From: Candidatus Competibacteraceae bacterium
Lineage (GTDB): Bacteria > Pseudomonadota > Gammaproteobacteria > Competibacterales > Competibacteraceae
Length of the DNA stretch: 22,140 bases
Direction: 5' to 3'
Assembly: GCA_016712625.1 (NCBI GenBank)
Contig: JADJQQ010000019.1
Coordinates: forward strand, 1 to 22,140
This document shows, one piece after another, positions 1 through 7,293 of this stretch (the first letter of the stretch is position 1; every line of letters begins with the position of its first letter). The translations under genes were made by a program, and so were the position numbers. The notes beneath the pieces were generated by a model. It was not told the origin of the DNA. It saw nothing but the letters and a program-made list of their open reading frames with translations, and made no database searches.

Positions 1-83
1 TACGGCCGCACCTGGCGCGGGCCAATCCCGGCCGGTGCCGGAGCGGCCAAACATCGGGCCGTCGGCTCTGAGAGACCGAATGA
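1..83 (+). CDS. rnfD: C-terminal tip of RnfD (partial at window edge)
   Basis: The first codons read YGRTWRG, which resembles the usual RnfD ending (a PRxYG motif just before the C-terminus), and rnfG follows at once. RnfD is a membrane subunit of the Rnf ferredoxin:NAD+ oxidoreductase and carries covalent FMN. Frame 1 has no stop before about position 139, whereas a TGA at 81-83 in another frame would overlap the rnfG ATG at 80, so one more frameshift is likely here. Only about 25 residues are visible, so the call rests mainly on gene order. Confidence 0.35.
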
Positions 84-751
84 AACTGGCTTTCCTGAAA
101 TCGGAACACCGGCAGCGGTTGAGCTACCATGTCGTCTTTGCTAGGTGGCGTGGCGTTGCCGACCAGCGCCGCCATCGGCGTCGCGGATCATCTAACCCGC
201 GCTGACATCGCCCGCCGCCAGTTGAGGATTTGCAAGTCACCTTGCAGCAGGTGGTGCCCGCGTCCTACTACGATAATGAACTGGTGCGCGACACCGTGGC
301 GGTAAACGACCGAACCGGCGAACCAGTGACCGTCTACCGGCGGCGGCGGCGGCCAAGTACAAGCAGTCTGCTATCAGGTCAGAGCGCCAGGCTACGGCAA
401 CACCGCGATGGTGATCGCGATCGGCGTGGATCGCGCCGGAACCCTGGTGGGGGTGCGGGTAATCAGCCACAACGAAACCCCGGCCTGGGCGACAAGATTG
501 AGCTGAGCAAGTCCGACTGGATTTCGCGCTTCACCGGCCGCTCGCTGGCCGATCCGCAACCCGACCAATGGGCGGTGAAAAGGATGGCGGCGTGTTCGAT
601 CAATTTACCGGGGCCACAATCACCCGCGCGCGGTGGTGAAGGCGGTTAAGGGCGGGCTGGATTTCTTCGCCGCCCATCGCGCCTTACCCTGGATGAAACC
701 ACCGCTCAGACGGCGTCCGTCGCATCAGTCTCCGCTGGAGAAAAGCGCTGA
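80..751 (+). pseudogene. rnfG: RnfG, electron transport complex FMN subunit, multiply frameshifted
   Basis: RnfG is the periplasm-facing, membrane-anchored Rnf subunit that holds FMN on a threonine. The pieces lie in order but in different frames: MKLAFLKSEHRQRL from 80; a hydrophobic helix (LLGGVALPTSAAIGVADHL) and TRADIARRQ from about 128; EDLQVTLQQVVPASYYDNEL from 224; then GVDRAGTLVGVRV, HNETPGLGDKIEL and SDWISRFTGRSL. The FMN-attachment motif reads TGATIT at about 609-626. At least four frame changes are needed (near 130, 222, 350 and 620, with another near 685). The final frame ends DETTAQTASVASV...EKR with TGA at 749-751, overlapping the rnfE ATG, which is the normal operon spacing. 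Family assignment is firm. Whether the breaks are real or sequencing errors cannot be decided from this window. Confidence 0.85.
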
Positions 752-1451
752 TGAATGACGATTATCAAAGCATTTTTGCTGACGGTCTCTGGCACAACAA
801 CGTGGTCTTGGCACAGATGCCGGCGCTGTGCCCGCTGATGGCGGTGACAACCACCGCCACCAACGGCTTGGGCATGGGATTGGCGACCACAGGCGTGCTC
901 TTAACCGCCAATATCGTCATCGCCGCGTGCCGCAACCTGATCACGCAGGAAGTGCGGATTCCGGTGTTCGTGCTGCTGATCGCCGCTTTGGTGTCGCTGG
1001 CTGACATGGCGATCAACGCCTGGCTGCACGATCTGTACAAGGTGCTGGGGCTGTTCGTCCCATTGATCGTGGTCAACTGCGCGGTGCTGGGCCGGGCGAA
1101 GCGTTCGCCTCGAAACGGGCGGTATCGGCTTCGGCGGCGGATGGTCTGGCCATGGGGTTGGGCTACACGCTGGCTCTGGTCGCCATCGGCGGCTGCCGCG
1201 AAGTGTTAGGCAGCGGCACCCTGTTCGCCCATGCCTCGCTATTGCTGGGCGACAGCTTCGCTTTTCTCGAAATGACCTTGATTTCGAACTACAAAGGGTT
1301 TTTGCTGATGCTGCTGCCGCCCGGCGGTTTTCTGGTGCTGGGTTTTTTGCTGGCCGGCAAGCGGGTGCTGGAGCGGCGGCGGAAACAGAAGGTGGCGGAA
1401 CGGGCTAACGCGGTCCCGCCCAAACCGAAACGGTCGCCGTCCGTGGCTTGA
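751..1451 (+). pseudogene. rnfE: RnfE, electron transport complex membrane subunit, one frameshift
   Basis: RnfE is one of the two homologous polytopic inner-membrane subunits of the Rnf complex (RnfA and RnfE). The first 115 codons carry the family signatures DGLWHNNVVLAQMPALCPL, TTTATNGLGMGLATT, EVRIPVFVLLIAALV, LYKVLGLFVPLIVVNCAV and the start of GRAEAFASK. A single missing base near 1098 shifts the frame. The rest (DGLAMGLGYTLALVAIGG, EVLGSGTLFAHASLLLG, YKGFLLMLLPPGGFLVLGF and a basic tail) is intact to TGA at 1449-1451. Combined length (about 233 residues) is normal for the family. Five to six hydrophobic helices are visible. The start overlaps the rnfG stop. One added base would restore the whole gene, so sequencing error is a serious alternative to a true pseudogene. 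Confidence 0.88.
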
Positions 1452-1498
1452 AACGGCGCGGAAATGACTTTAACACGCGCATCAAGCGGAGGGTAAAT

Positions 1499-1780
1499 AT
1501 GCAAGTCAGCGTCGCTTACATCCAACCGGCACAACCAATTTGGCTGTCGTTAGACGTGCCAGACGACAGCACAGTGCTGCAAGCCATCGAGCGCTCCGGC
1601 ATCCTGGCGCGTTGCCCGGATCTAGATTTAAAGAAGAGCAAGGTCGGCATTTTTGGCAAGATCACTAAGCTAACCGTCCCGCCAGCCGATGGCGACCGGG
1701 TAGAGATCTACCGTCCAATTACAGTCGATCCTAAAACCGTGCCGCAGCGGGAAATCGTTGGTCTGGACGAAGATGATTAA
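1499..1780 (+). CDS. rnfH: RnfH family protein (UPF0125)
   Basis: A 93-residue intact protein beginning MQVSVAYIQPAQPIWLSLDV and containing STVLQAIERSGIL, KVGIFGKIT and GDRVEIYRPITVDPK, all characteristic of RnfH, a small ubiquitin-like beta-grasp protein often encoded last in gammaproteobacterial rnf clusters. Its biochemical role is not settled. The ATG at 1499 was chosen over the longer open frame from 1448 because a GGAGGG ribosome-binding site sits 5 bases upstream (1488-1493) and the family N-terminus starts here. It lies 47 bases after rnfE on the same strand, consistent with co-transcription. It is the only Rnf gene in the window without damage. Confidence 0.92.
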   Translation: MQVSVAYIQPAQPIWLSLDVPDDSTVLQAIERSGILARCPDLDLKKSKVGIFGKITKLTVPPADGDRVEIYRPITVDPKTVPQREIVGLDEDD

Positions 1781-2005
1781 CAGGACATGGAGACAGGGAT
1801 AACAAGAAATAATCCGCGACTGAAGTCCTTGTCATTACCCAAATTCAAGTAACTTAGACGACAAGAGGACGCCTTGGGCGAGCAGATCAAGTTTTTGCAT
1901 CCCTTGCCACAAGGTCTGCCAGCCGAGTGGGTTTCGTTGCGTTAGCGGAGGTTGTCGAGTTCCGGTAGCCTATGCGGCCCAATCGATACAAGCAGGATGA
2001 CGTGC
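1781..2005 (+). other. Non-coding gap between rnfH and the IS6 remnant
   Basis: I see no gene here. A 33-codon open stretch (about 1855-1944, reading EDALGEQIKFLHPLPQGLP) ends in TAG without a start codon. It could be the tail of a lost gene but is not recognisable. No clear rho-independent terminator follows rnfH. The IS6 terminal repeat expected upstream of 2006 is not evident. Confidence 0.4.
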
Positions 2006-2596
2006 ATGCTTGATTTTAAAGGCCACCGGCATTAGAAGGCGATTATTCTCCTGCGGGTCCGGTGGTACCTGGCCTATCTGCTCAGTTATCGAAACATGGA
2101 GGAAATGATGGCGGAACGCGGGGTTGCGGTCGATCATACCAGCCTCTACCGCTGGGTTTTGAAGTTTACCCCCTATTGGAAGCACGGTTTAGCTGGGGAG
2201 AGAAGCAGCTGGTGGTTTCGAGTTGGCGGCTGGACGAACATCAAGAGCAAGGGCCAGTGGAAATACCTGTATCGCGCGGTGGATAGAGCGGGGCAGACCG
2301 TCGAAAGTCACCATCGATCAGAGTGGAGCCAATACTGCTGCGTTGACCGCGCTCAATGCCGACACCGACACTGATCCCAAGATTGCTATCCGCCAACGGA
2401 AATACGTAAACAACCTGATCAAGCAAGGCCATCGGGCGGTCAAACGGATCGCTCGGCCCATGCTAGGCTTCCAAGCCGTTCACTCTGCTCGCATTACTCT
2501 CCAAGGCATTGAACTCATGCACATGATCAAAAAGGACAGATGCACAACCCCCGGCGCTTGTCAGCCGCCGACCAGTTCTATTGCCTCGCGGCCTGA
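2006..2596 (+). pseudogene. IS6-family transposase, decayed
   Basis: The N-terminus MLDFKGHRH, then RVRWYLAYLLSYRNMEEMMAE, RGVAVDHTSLYRWV and SKGQWKYLYRAVDRAGQTV are typical of the single-ORF IS6 (IS26-like) DDE transposase. An in-frame TAG stands at codon 10 (2033-2035). The first catalytic Asp (WRLDE, about 2230) sits in a shifted frame. Roughly 40 codons are missing after AVDRAGQTV, removing the second Asp region, and the reading resumes at KVTIDQSGANTAAL. The usual catalytic Glu motif NNLIEQDH reads NNLIKQGH (about 2410), so Glu is replaced by Lys. The C-terminus (GQMHNPRRLSAADQF, then CLAA) is recovered after another one-base shift and ends with TGA at 2594-2596. Terminal repeats were not found. 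The element is dead. Confidence 0.88.
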
Positions 2597-2629
2597 TTGC
2601 GTCTGCTAGCAGGCTACCCTCAGCTACAA

Positions 2630-2885
2630 GCCCACCCAACGAAAATTAATGCAACGGAACCTTACGCCGAAAGGTGACACCCCGTCCGGGCACCCGACGA
2701 CCACGTTGCAGCAAGCCCGCCAAGCCCCACGCTCGTAGCGCGCCGGCCAGGTCCCTACTGTCGCCCGATGCACCCCCACCGCTGCCTGTCGTCGATCTTT
2801 CACCGTGCCTTCCGCAAGCAAAACCAGCACGGGCGACGTTTCGCTCCCGCATCTCGGACTCGTCGCAACCGCTGGCGTAATTCAT
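2630..2885 (-). pseudogene. IS630-like transposase N-terminal remnant
   Basis: On the minus strand two overlapping frames together give MRERNVARA, LVLLAEGTVKDRRQAAVGVHRATVGTW and ARYERxxGLAGLLQRGRRxPGRG. This has the layout of the helix-turn-helix N-terminus of IS630-type transposases: a resting helix, VHRATVGTW as recognition helix, and then the GLAGLL hinge. At least two frame changes are needed and no DDE domain follows, so only about 80 residues remain. A different HTH regulator is possible. The piece runs up to the DUF4143 ATPase fragment that starts near 2880, suggesting that this insertion removed the front of that gene. Confidence 0.5.
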
Positions 2886-3511
2886 CAACACTCTCTCGGA
2901 TCAACGGCAACGGCCCGCGCATTCCGGCCGAGACGCTAGAACGGCTTTGGACGATGCTGGCCCATGGTCAGGGAGGATTGCTCAATGCGTCAGGACTGGG
3001 CCGCGCCTTGGCGATTAGTACCCAGACCGTGCTTCGCTATATCGATCTGCTGGTTAATCTACTGCTGGTACGACGCTTACAACCCTATCATGCCAACCTC
3101 GGTAAACGACTGGTGAAAACCCCCAAGGTTTACGTGCGGGATAGCGGATTGCTCCATGCGTTACTGAATATTGAGTCGCTGGATCGACTGGCTGGACATC
3201 CGGTGATCGGTGTTAGTTGGGAAGGCTTTGTGCTCGAAAACTTATTGGCGGCTCTATCCTGGCGAACGCAACCGCTGTTTTATCGAACCGCCGTCGGGGC
3301 AGAAATCGATCTGGTGCTGGAACGACCGAACGGGGAGCGCTGGGCCATCGAAATCAAAAGGGGTCTGGCGGCCAAGCTCGAAAGAGGTTTTTATCGGGCA
3401 TGTGAGGATCTTTCGCCGACAAAAGCGTTTGTCGTCTACTCGGGCGAAGAACGTTACCCGGTCACAGAGGGTGTTGAAGCCATCAGTGTACGTGACATGG
3501 CGTTATCGTGA
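2880..3511 (+). pseudogene. C-terminal part of a DUF4143-type AAA ATPase
   Basis: The readable part begins FINT..L (frameshifted) and continues GPRIPAETLERLWTMLAHGQ, GGLLNASGLGRALAISTQTV (winged-helix region), LLLVRRLQPYHANLGKRLVK and TPKVYVRDSGLLHALL. The end has the PD-(D/E)XK-like motif: AEIDLVLE followed by AIEIKRG near 3345-3360. This is the DUF4143 half of a common bacterial AAA ATPase family of unknown role. The N-terminal AAA domain with Walker A and B is missing, and the sequence upstream belongs to an IS630-like remnant on the other strand. The frame stays open to TGA at 3509-3511. The ATG at 2768 opens the same frame in unrelated sequence and is not a credible start. Confidence 0.8.
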
Positions 3512-3623
3512 ACTTGGGGTAATTTCGAGCCACCTCACGACCCATAATTCAAAAGCATAAAGCTAGTTTTCTTGTATTAAACATATTACGTAACACGTAT
3601 CCATACGCCTGTTCATGGGTAAA

Positions 3624-3652
3624 ATTCAAGATAATGTCGGATAATCTTGAAT
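3624..3652. promoter_or_regulatory. Palindrome overlapping the start of the FrmR-like gene
   Basis: A perfect 9-bp inverted repeat, ATTCAAGAT and ATCTTGAAT, separated by 11 bases. The right arm runs into the ATG at 3651. FrmR/RcnR-type repressors bind operators next to their own start, so this is a reasonable autoregulatory operator, but the link is inference. Confidence 0.45.
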
Positions 3653-3851
3653 GATGACAGCCCCCGCCAACGCGCCTCATGACGCCTGATCGCGCGGAGT
3701 AACCGCGATCCGGGGCGCCGTAAACGGCTTGATGGCAGAGGTGTTGGAAGGCCATATCCGCGAGCACCTCGGCGCCGATGACCTCCCGCCACGACAGCGT
3801 CAGGAGGATTTGGAACAGGTGGTAGCAGCGTTACGCTCTTATCTCAAATGA
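3651..3851 (+). pseudogene. FrmR/RcnR-type metal or formaldehyde sensing repressor, internally deleted
   Basis: The C-terminal part reads VTAIRGAVNGLMAEVLEGHI and REHL, then QEDLEQVVAALRSYLK and TGA at 3849-3851. This is the hallmark of the DUF156 family (FrmR, RcnR, CsoR), all-helical repressors of efflux or detoxification operons. The N-terminus looks like MTAPANAPHD from 3654, followed by a stop and frame change and then the C-terminal frame directly. About 30 residues are missing, including the region that holds the sensing cysteine (Cys35/36 in FrmR and RcnR). The intact family length is about 90 residues. A palindrome covers the start. No formaldehyde dehydrogenase or efflux partner is seen nearby. 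Confidence 0.75.
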
Positions 3852-3909
3852 GCGCGCGACGTGCTTCATCTTCCCTTTTCCGAGAGGGCCCCAACAAGGA
3901 TTCAACGTC

Positions 3910-3947
3910 GTTAGCGTACGATTTTGTCCGCTTCGTGAGCAGACCCC
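3910..3947. repeat. Tn3-family 38-bp terminal inverted repeat, outer end at 3947
   Basis: The 38 bases begin TTAGCGTACGATTTTGTCCG (after one leading G) and end GACCCC, matching the Tn21/Tn501-type end (GGGGTC ... GTACGCTAAG) in reverse. The GGGG side is on the right, so the element would extend leftward. No matching left end or tnpA was found between 1781 and 3910. It interrupts the minus-strand gene at 3948-4092 exactly at its outer edge. Confidence 0.75.
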
Positions 3948-4092
3948 ATTTATACCAAGCCGCTTGGGTAATCGCGTGCGCGGGCATCGGCGCTTTTTGA
4001 TCGGGAGGAACCACTAGAAATTTACTGGGGCCAACGTCGGCGACAAAGGCGCCATTGCGCACTGCCCGAACCGATAGAACATAATCCTGCAT
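3948..4092 (-). pseudogene. N-terminal fragment of an unidentified gene cut by a Tn3 end
   Basis: Reading from ATG at 4090-4092, with the ribosome-binding site AAAGGAG about 6 bases upstream, the protein begins MQDYVLSVRAVRNGAFVADV and continues GPSKFLVVPP and PAHAITQAAWYK. The frame then runs straight into the Tn3 terminal repeat and stops at 3844, so only 48 native residues remain. This type of N-terminus reminds me of large alpha/beta-hydrolase-like proteins of unknown function that open with a short beta-rich segment, but that is a weak recollection. The good start signals suggest the truncated reading frame could still be translated. Confidence 0.5.
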
Positions 4093-4159
4093 CGTTTTCT
4101 CCTTTGCGTTAATAAAAATAGTGGCTTACTGAAAAAACAGGCGAAAACCGCTCTTACTA

Positions 4160-4560
4160 TTAATTCGCCTTCCCCGCGCCCTTGAACAGAAACACCCGTA
4201 GCGAAATGATCACCGCCACCACCATGCCAGCGAAGATGTACAGCTCGGTGTCGCCGGTGCCAATCGCCAGATACCGCGCCCCGACCACCTAGGCCAGGGC
4301 CACGATCATCACCGGGGTGAAGTCGAAGTAGCGCACGCCGGCGGCGTGGCGCATTTCTCGAATCCGCTGCTTGTCCACCAGCCGCTCCTTGCTCGAATCC
4401 TCCAGCATATCGGCGATAGCTTGGGGATTGCCGCCGCTTTGCTTAACGATGTGGCCCGCAAACAGGCTCGGCGATTCGATCAACATCCCCTGCTTGGTAA
4501 TGTAGTTCTGGACGATTTCGCGGGTAGCGTCTGGCGTGAGTGGTGGAATCTCAATCTCGG
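4160..4560 (-). pseudogene. C-terminal half of a membrane-anchored ATPase (copy 1, inverted)
   Basis: Minus-strand reading gives TEIEIPPLTPDATREIVQ, YITKQGMLIESPSLFAGHI, VKQSGGNPQAIADMLEDS, KERLVDKQRIREMRHAAGVR and YFDFTPVMIVALA, then an in-frame TAG near 4290, then LAIGTGDTELYIFAGMVVAV, IISLRVFLFKGAGKAN and TAA at 4160-4162. The GGNPQAI motif is the sensor-2-like segment of STAND/AAA ATPases. Two hydrophobic helices at the end suggest a C-terminal membrane anchor. The 5' half is absent: at about 4560 the sequence passes into the front of copy 2, which runs on the other strand. A very similar copy lies at about 5016-5401, so the two form a large inverted repeat. Function unknown. Confidence 0.7.
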
Positions 4561-4639
4561 TGGAGCGGCGTCGGGAGGAACGCGCCCCGGTCGATGCCGA
4601 GACGGACGATCCCGAACACCGATAGACACAGCCAGCGCC

Positions 4640-5401
4640 AGCGGCGAACTCAGACCATTATCCACATCGCTGACCATCAGCCGAAAGCCCAATTCATTTG
4701 CATCGCCCGCGAGCTGTTGGCCGCTGGCCTGCTTGATCCAGCTTTGCTGGAGCGACCGGAGCAGTATCAAGACCTACCGCCGGAGTTGATCGAGTGGGCG
4801 AAGATTCGCCGCCAAGTCTCCCGCCTCAGTATGCGAGACCTGACAGCGGCGATTATTCCCGCCCTGCACGACCACCACGGTAAGGTCATCATCGCCGTGG
4901 ACGACCTGACCAGCCTCACCCCGACATAGACGGTGTTCTGGCTGGCCGTGTTTGAGGCTCAAGTCATCGGCTGTGCTAGCGCCAAAAAGCCAACCTCGCT
5001 AAGCTGTGGTGGAAAATGACGGAAATCGCGGTTTTACCGCTAACGCCAGAAACGACACGGGAAATCGTCCAGACCTACATCACCAAACAGGGGATGCTGA
5101 TTGAATCGCCGGGCCTCTTCGTCGGCCACATCGTCAAGCAATCGGGCGGCAACCCCCAGGCCATTGCCGATATGCTCGATGACTCGGCAAAGGAAAGGCT
5201 GGTCGATAAGCAACACATCCGGGAAATGTGCCACGCGGCGGGCGTCCGCTACTTCGATTTCACGCCGGTCATGATTGTTGCGCTCGCTAGCTCGCCATCG
5301 GCACCGGCGACACGGAATTGTACATCTTCGCCGGGATGCTGGCGGCGGTGATAATCTCGGTGCGGGTGTTCTTGTTCCGTGGGGCGGGAAAGGCGAATTA
5401 A
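4640..5401 (+). pseudogene. Membrane-anchored ATPase (copy 2), N-truncated and frameshifted
   Basis: The readable order is IIHIADHQPKAQFICIAREL, LLDPALLERPEQYQDLPPEL, IRRQVSRLSMRDLTAAIIPA and a Walker B-like strand KVIIAVDDLTSLTPT near 4884-4925. A nonsense or frame change follows, then WLAVFEAQVIGCASAKK, LWWKMTEIAVLPLTPETT and the same C-terminal half as copy 1, including QSGGNPQAIADMLDD and YFDFTPVMIVALA. Near 5290 a deletion of roughly 25 bases plus a frame shift removes the link between the two membrane helices. The last helix (ELYIFAGMLAAVIISVRVFL) and GAGKAN then end with TAA at 5399-5401. The Walker A loop is missing upstream. The stop overlaps that of doc, which converges from the right. 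Confidence 0.65.
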
Positions 5402-5797
5402 CGCGGGATGAGGCGCTGGCTGTTGGCCCGCAGAAAGTGCGTATAACCGGCTTCATCCAGCGTACCGGCGGCCAGTGCTAGCACGGCTTGGGCGGTTTGG
5501 GCCTCGTCCGCCGTGAACCGATACCCGTTGAGTTCGAGAAACAGGATGCCGACGATAAAACCGACCCGCTTGTTGCCGTCGATAAAAAGGATGATTGCGA
5601 ACCAGACCCACGGTGTAGGCCGCGGCTAGTGCAAGGCGGTCGGGTGTATCGGCGTAGGCGTAAAGCTGTTGCGGTCGGGCGAGGGCGGATTCCAGCAAAC
5701 CCCTATCGCGTAAGCCCACCGCGCCACCGTGCAGGGCTAGCAGGCGCTCGTGCAGGGCCAGCGCGTCCCGTACTTCAATCCACAGCGGCGCAGTCAC
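5398..5797 (-). pseudogene. doc: Doc toxin (Fic/DOC kinase family), single-base frameshift
   Basis: Doc toxins phosphorylate EF-Tu and stop translation. The protein starts MTAPLWIEVRDALALHERLL with a GTG start (5795-5797) overlapping the antitoxin stop TGA (5794-5796). It continues GGAVGLRDRGLLESALARPQ and LALAAAYTVGLVRNHPF. The Fic motif HPF-IDGNKR is split: a run of five T where four are expected (about 5588-5592 on the given strand) shifts the frame. The second part, VGFIVGILFLELNGYRFTA, DEAQTAQAVLALAAGTLDEA and RLIPR, ends at TAA (5398-5400). Total length about 133 residues is normal. The homopolymer site makes a sequencing error possible. If the shift is real, the protein stops right after the catalytic His and is inactive. 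Confidence 0.85.
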
Positions 5798-6021
5798 TGC
5801 GCTAATACATGCAGCGTATTCCGGTAGCGGGCCATGAGGTCTTCAGCCTGAGTCATTTTCTGCTCGAAGGCGGGATCGTAAGGCGTCAGCCGATAGCTCC
5901 CGTCGGGCGCTTCAAGCAGGTACAGGGCCTGCCCATCGGTGGCCTGTAAGCGGCGAGTGACTTCTTTAGGCAGAATGACGCCCAGTGAGTTACCGAAGCG
6001 GCGGACTTTCAGTTCAATCAT
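5794..6021 (-). CDS. AbrB/MazE-type antitoxin of the Doc pair
   Basis: A 75-residue intact protein. MIELKVRRFGNSLGVILPKE and VTRRLQATDGQALYLLE form the swapped-hairpin AbrB/SpoVT DNA-binding fold (a GNSLGVxLP core). The tail YDPAFEQKMTQAEDLMARYR is a helical segment that would bind and block the toxin. GTGA overlap with doc shows one transcript. A perfect 7-bp palindrome lies 17 bases upstream of the ATG, the expected autoregulatory operator. The pairing is an AbrB-type antitoxin with Doc rather than the classical Phd. Confidence in the fold is high. Confidence 0.88.
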   Translation of the reverse strand: MIELKVRRFGNSLGVILPKEVTRRLQATDGQALYLLEAPDGSYRLTPYDPAFEQKMTQAEDLMARYRNTLHVLAQ

Positions 6022-6037
6022 GGCGACGCCTCAAAAA

Positions 6038-6057
6038 GTTATTACTTATATAATAAC
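6038..6057. promoter_or_regulatory. Operator-like palindrome upstream of the AbrB-doc pair
   Basis: GTTATTA and TAATAAC are perfect 7-bp arms around CTTATA. Being AT-rich and just upstream of the antitoxin start (6021, minus strand), it probably overlaps the promoter and binds the AbrB-fold antitoxin. It lies between two divergent genes, so it could also affect the YdjM-like gene at 6099. Confidence 0.6.
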
Positions 6058-6098
6058 ATCAGCTTTTCACCAATACCCATAAACCCTAGTAAAACCGC

Positions 6099-6754
6099 AT
6101 GACCTTCGGCACCCATATCGCCTTTGCATCCGTCCTCTATCTGGGTGGCGCGACGCTGTTTGGCTATAAACCCGACTGGGGATCGGTTGGCTTCTGGTGG
6201 CGGTGGCGTCATTAGGGCCGGATGTGGATTTACCTACGTCCAAGGTGGGGCGGCTGTTCTTTTGGCTATCCGTGCCGCTCGAACGCCGGTTCGGCCATCG
6301 CACCGTGACCCATTCCGTAGTGGGCCTGCTGACCGTCGCGCTGTATCCGCTGAGCTGGATGGGCTTTCGGGATGCGCTACAGGCGGTGGTCAGGAGCTTT
6401 GATATTTCCGTCGAACAGTATCAGCGGCAAATCGGGACGCACTGGTAAGACCTGGAGCTAGTGGTGTCGGATAACCCGACGCTGGCGCGTGTCGAGTACC
6501 GCTGTCCGATCCTCGGCACCTGGCGCAATGGGTTTGTGAAAAAGGTCCTAATGTTCTTCAAAAAAGAGGACCGAACCGGAGAACGCGGACGCATTCTCGA
6601 CGTTTTCTACACCATCACGCCGGACCCAGGCTTTGTCAGCCAGATCAAGGCCGCAAACAAACGCCATTCCGATGGTACCAGCCAGATCAAGTCTGAAATC
6701 GGTATCGCAGGAAGCGATCAGATGGAACAGACTCCAACAACGAGAAAGCGTTAG
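6099..6754 (+). pseudogene. YdjM-like (DUF457) membrane-bound metal-dependent hydrolase, broken
   Basis: The start MTFGTHIAFASVLYLGGATL, the aspartate motif SLGPDVDLPTSK and the histidine motif FGHRTVTHSVVGLLTVAL fit the DUF457/YdjM family of small inner-membrane proteins with conserved His and Asp. The ATG at 6099 opens the correct frame, but a shift near 6180 moves it. Further on, an in-frame TAA at 6446-6448 splits QIGTHW from DLELVVSDNPTLARVEYRC and the tail to TAG at 6752-6754. The C-terminal 100 residues (WRNGFVKKVLMFFKKEDRTG and onward) are soluble-looking and not part of the family core. The in-frame stop is a substitution, so this looks like genuine decay. Confidence 0.7.
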
Positions 6755-7150
6755 AAGATTTAAAACTGAAATCTCGTCGATCTAGAAGCTTTTTTAAGCA
6801 TTTTTAGTCGCGCGGGGCGGATGCACAGGCTTCAAAAATCGTTGGTCAATTTTTGTCCAAAATCTCTTTTGAATGGGCAGTTAGTCTACCTTATTTCAAC
6901 GTTAAAAAAACGTTATTTTAATATTTTTTCGACCTTAAAATCGATAAGTGTAGGTTGCGGGTTAATTTTATAAATTTTTTTTATAAAATTTTTTCGAATT
7001 TTTTCGGCTTATCCTTTTCTTTATTTAACCTTTAAATAAAAAGAAGAGAACCAAGCGTTAGAAACCACCCCGCAAATCAGCAACACTCAGCAACACCTCA
7101 AACAAAAAGGGGCAATAGGAAAAAGAAATGGGCTTTCTTTTTCGTGTTGT
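6755..7150. other. AT-rich gene-free island, possible old replication region
   Basis: After GC-rich surroundings this stretch is strongly AT-rich between about 6840 and 7050, with T and A tracts, two AACGTT copies (6898-6903 and 6909-6914) and alternating TTATAAA-type runs. A CAGCAACAC direct repeat occurs twice around 7078-7098. No open frame here has family features. A primase N-terminus follows directly. The pattern resembles plasmid origin DNA, but no DnaA box of canonical sequence was found here. Confidence 0.4.
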
Positions 7151-7156
7151 CCGGCT

Positions 7157-7282
7157 ATGGTTCAAGCCATGTTTCCGACCCGTCAGCAGGAAATCGATGA
7201 CTTCAAACGGCGTATCAACCTGACTGAATATGCCGTCGCCCAAGGCTATGCTCTTAGTTTTTTTAGACTGCACGTTGGCTAA
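7157..7282 (+). pseudogene. N-terminal fragment of a plasmid-type primase (CHC2/TOPRIM-like)
   Basis: The ATG at 7157 (or the internal ATG at 7169) gives MFPTRQQEIDDFKRRINLTE and YAVAQGYAL. This resembles the first residues of DUF3991/TOPRIM primase-like proteins carried by plasmids and integrative elements, which begin with a DFKxxIxLxxYAxxxGY pattern followed by a zinc-binding domain. Here the similarity ends after GYAL, and the frame stops at TAA 7280-7282, 12 bases before the resolvase stop codon. About 30 native residues remain. The recombination that brought in the resolvase probably cut the gene. Confidence 0.5.
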
Positions 7283-7293
7283 GTTGGGCGTAC

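Noticed and set aside
2768..2880. N-terminal extension of the DUF4143 fragment
   Set aside because: These codons are antisense to an IS630-like remnant and do not resemble the AAA domain expected there.
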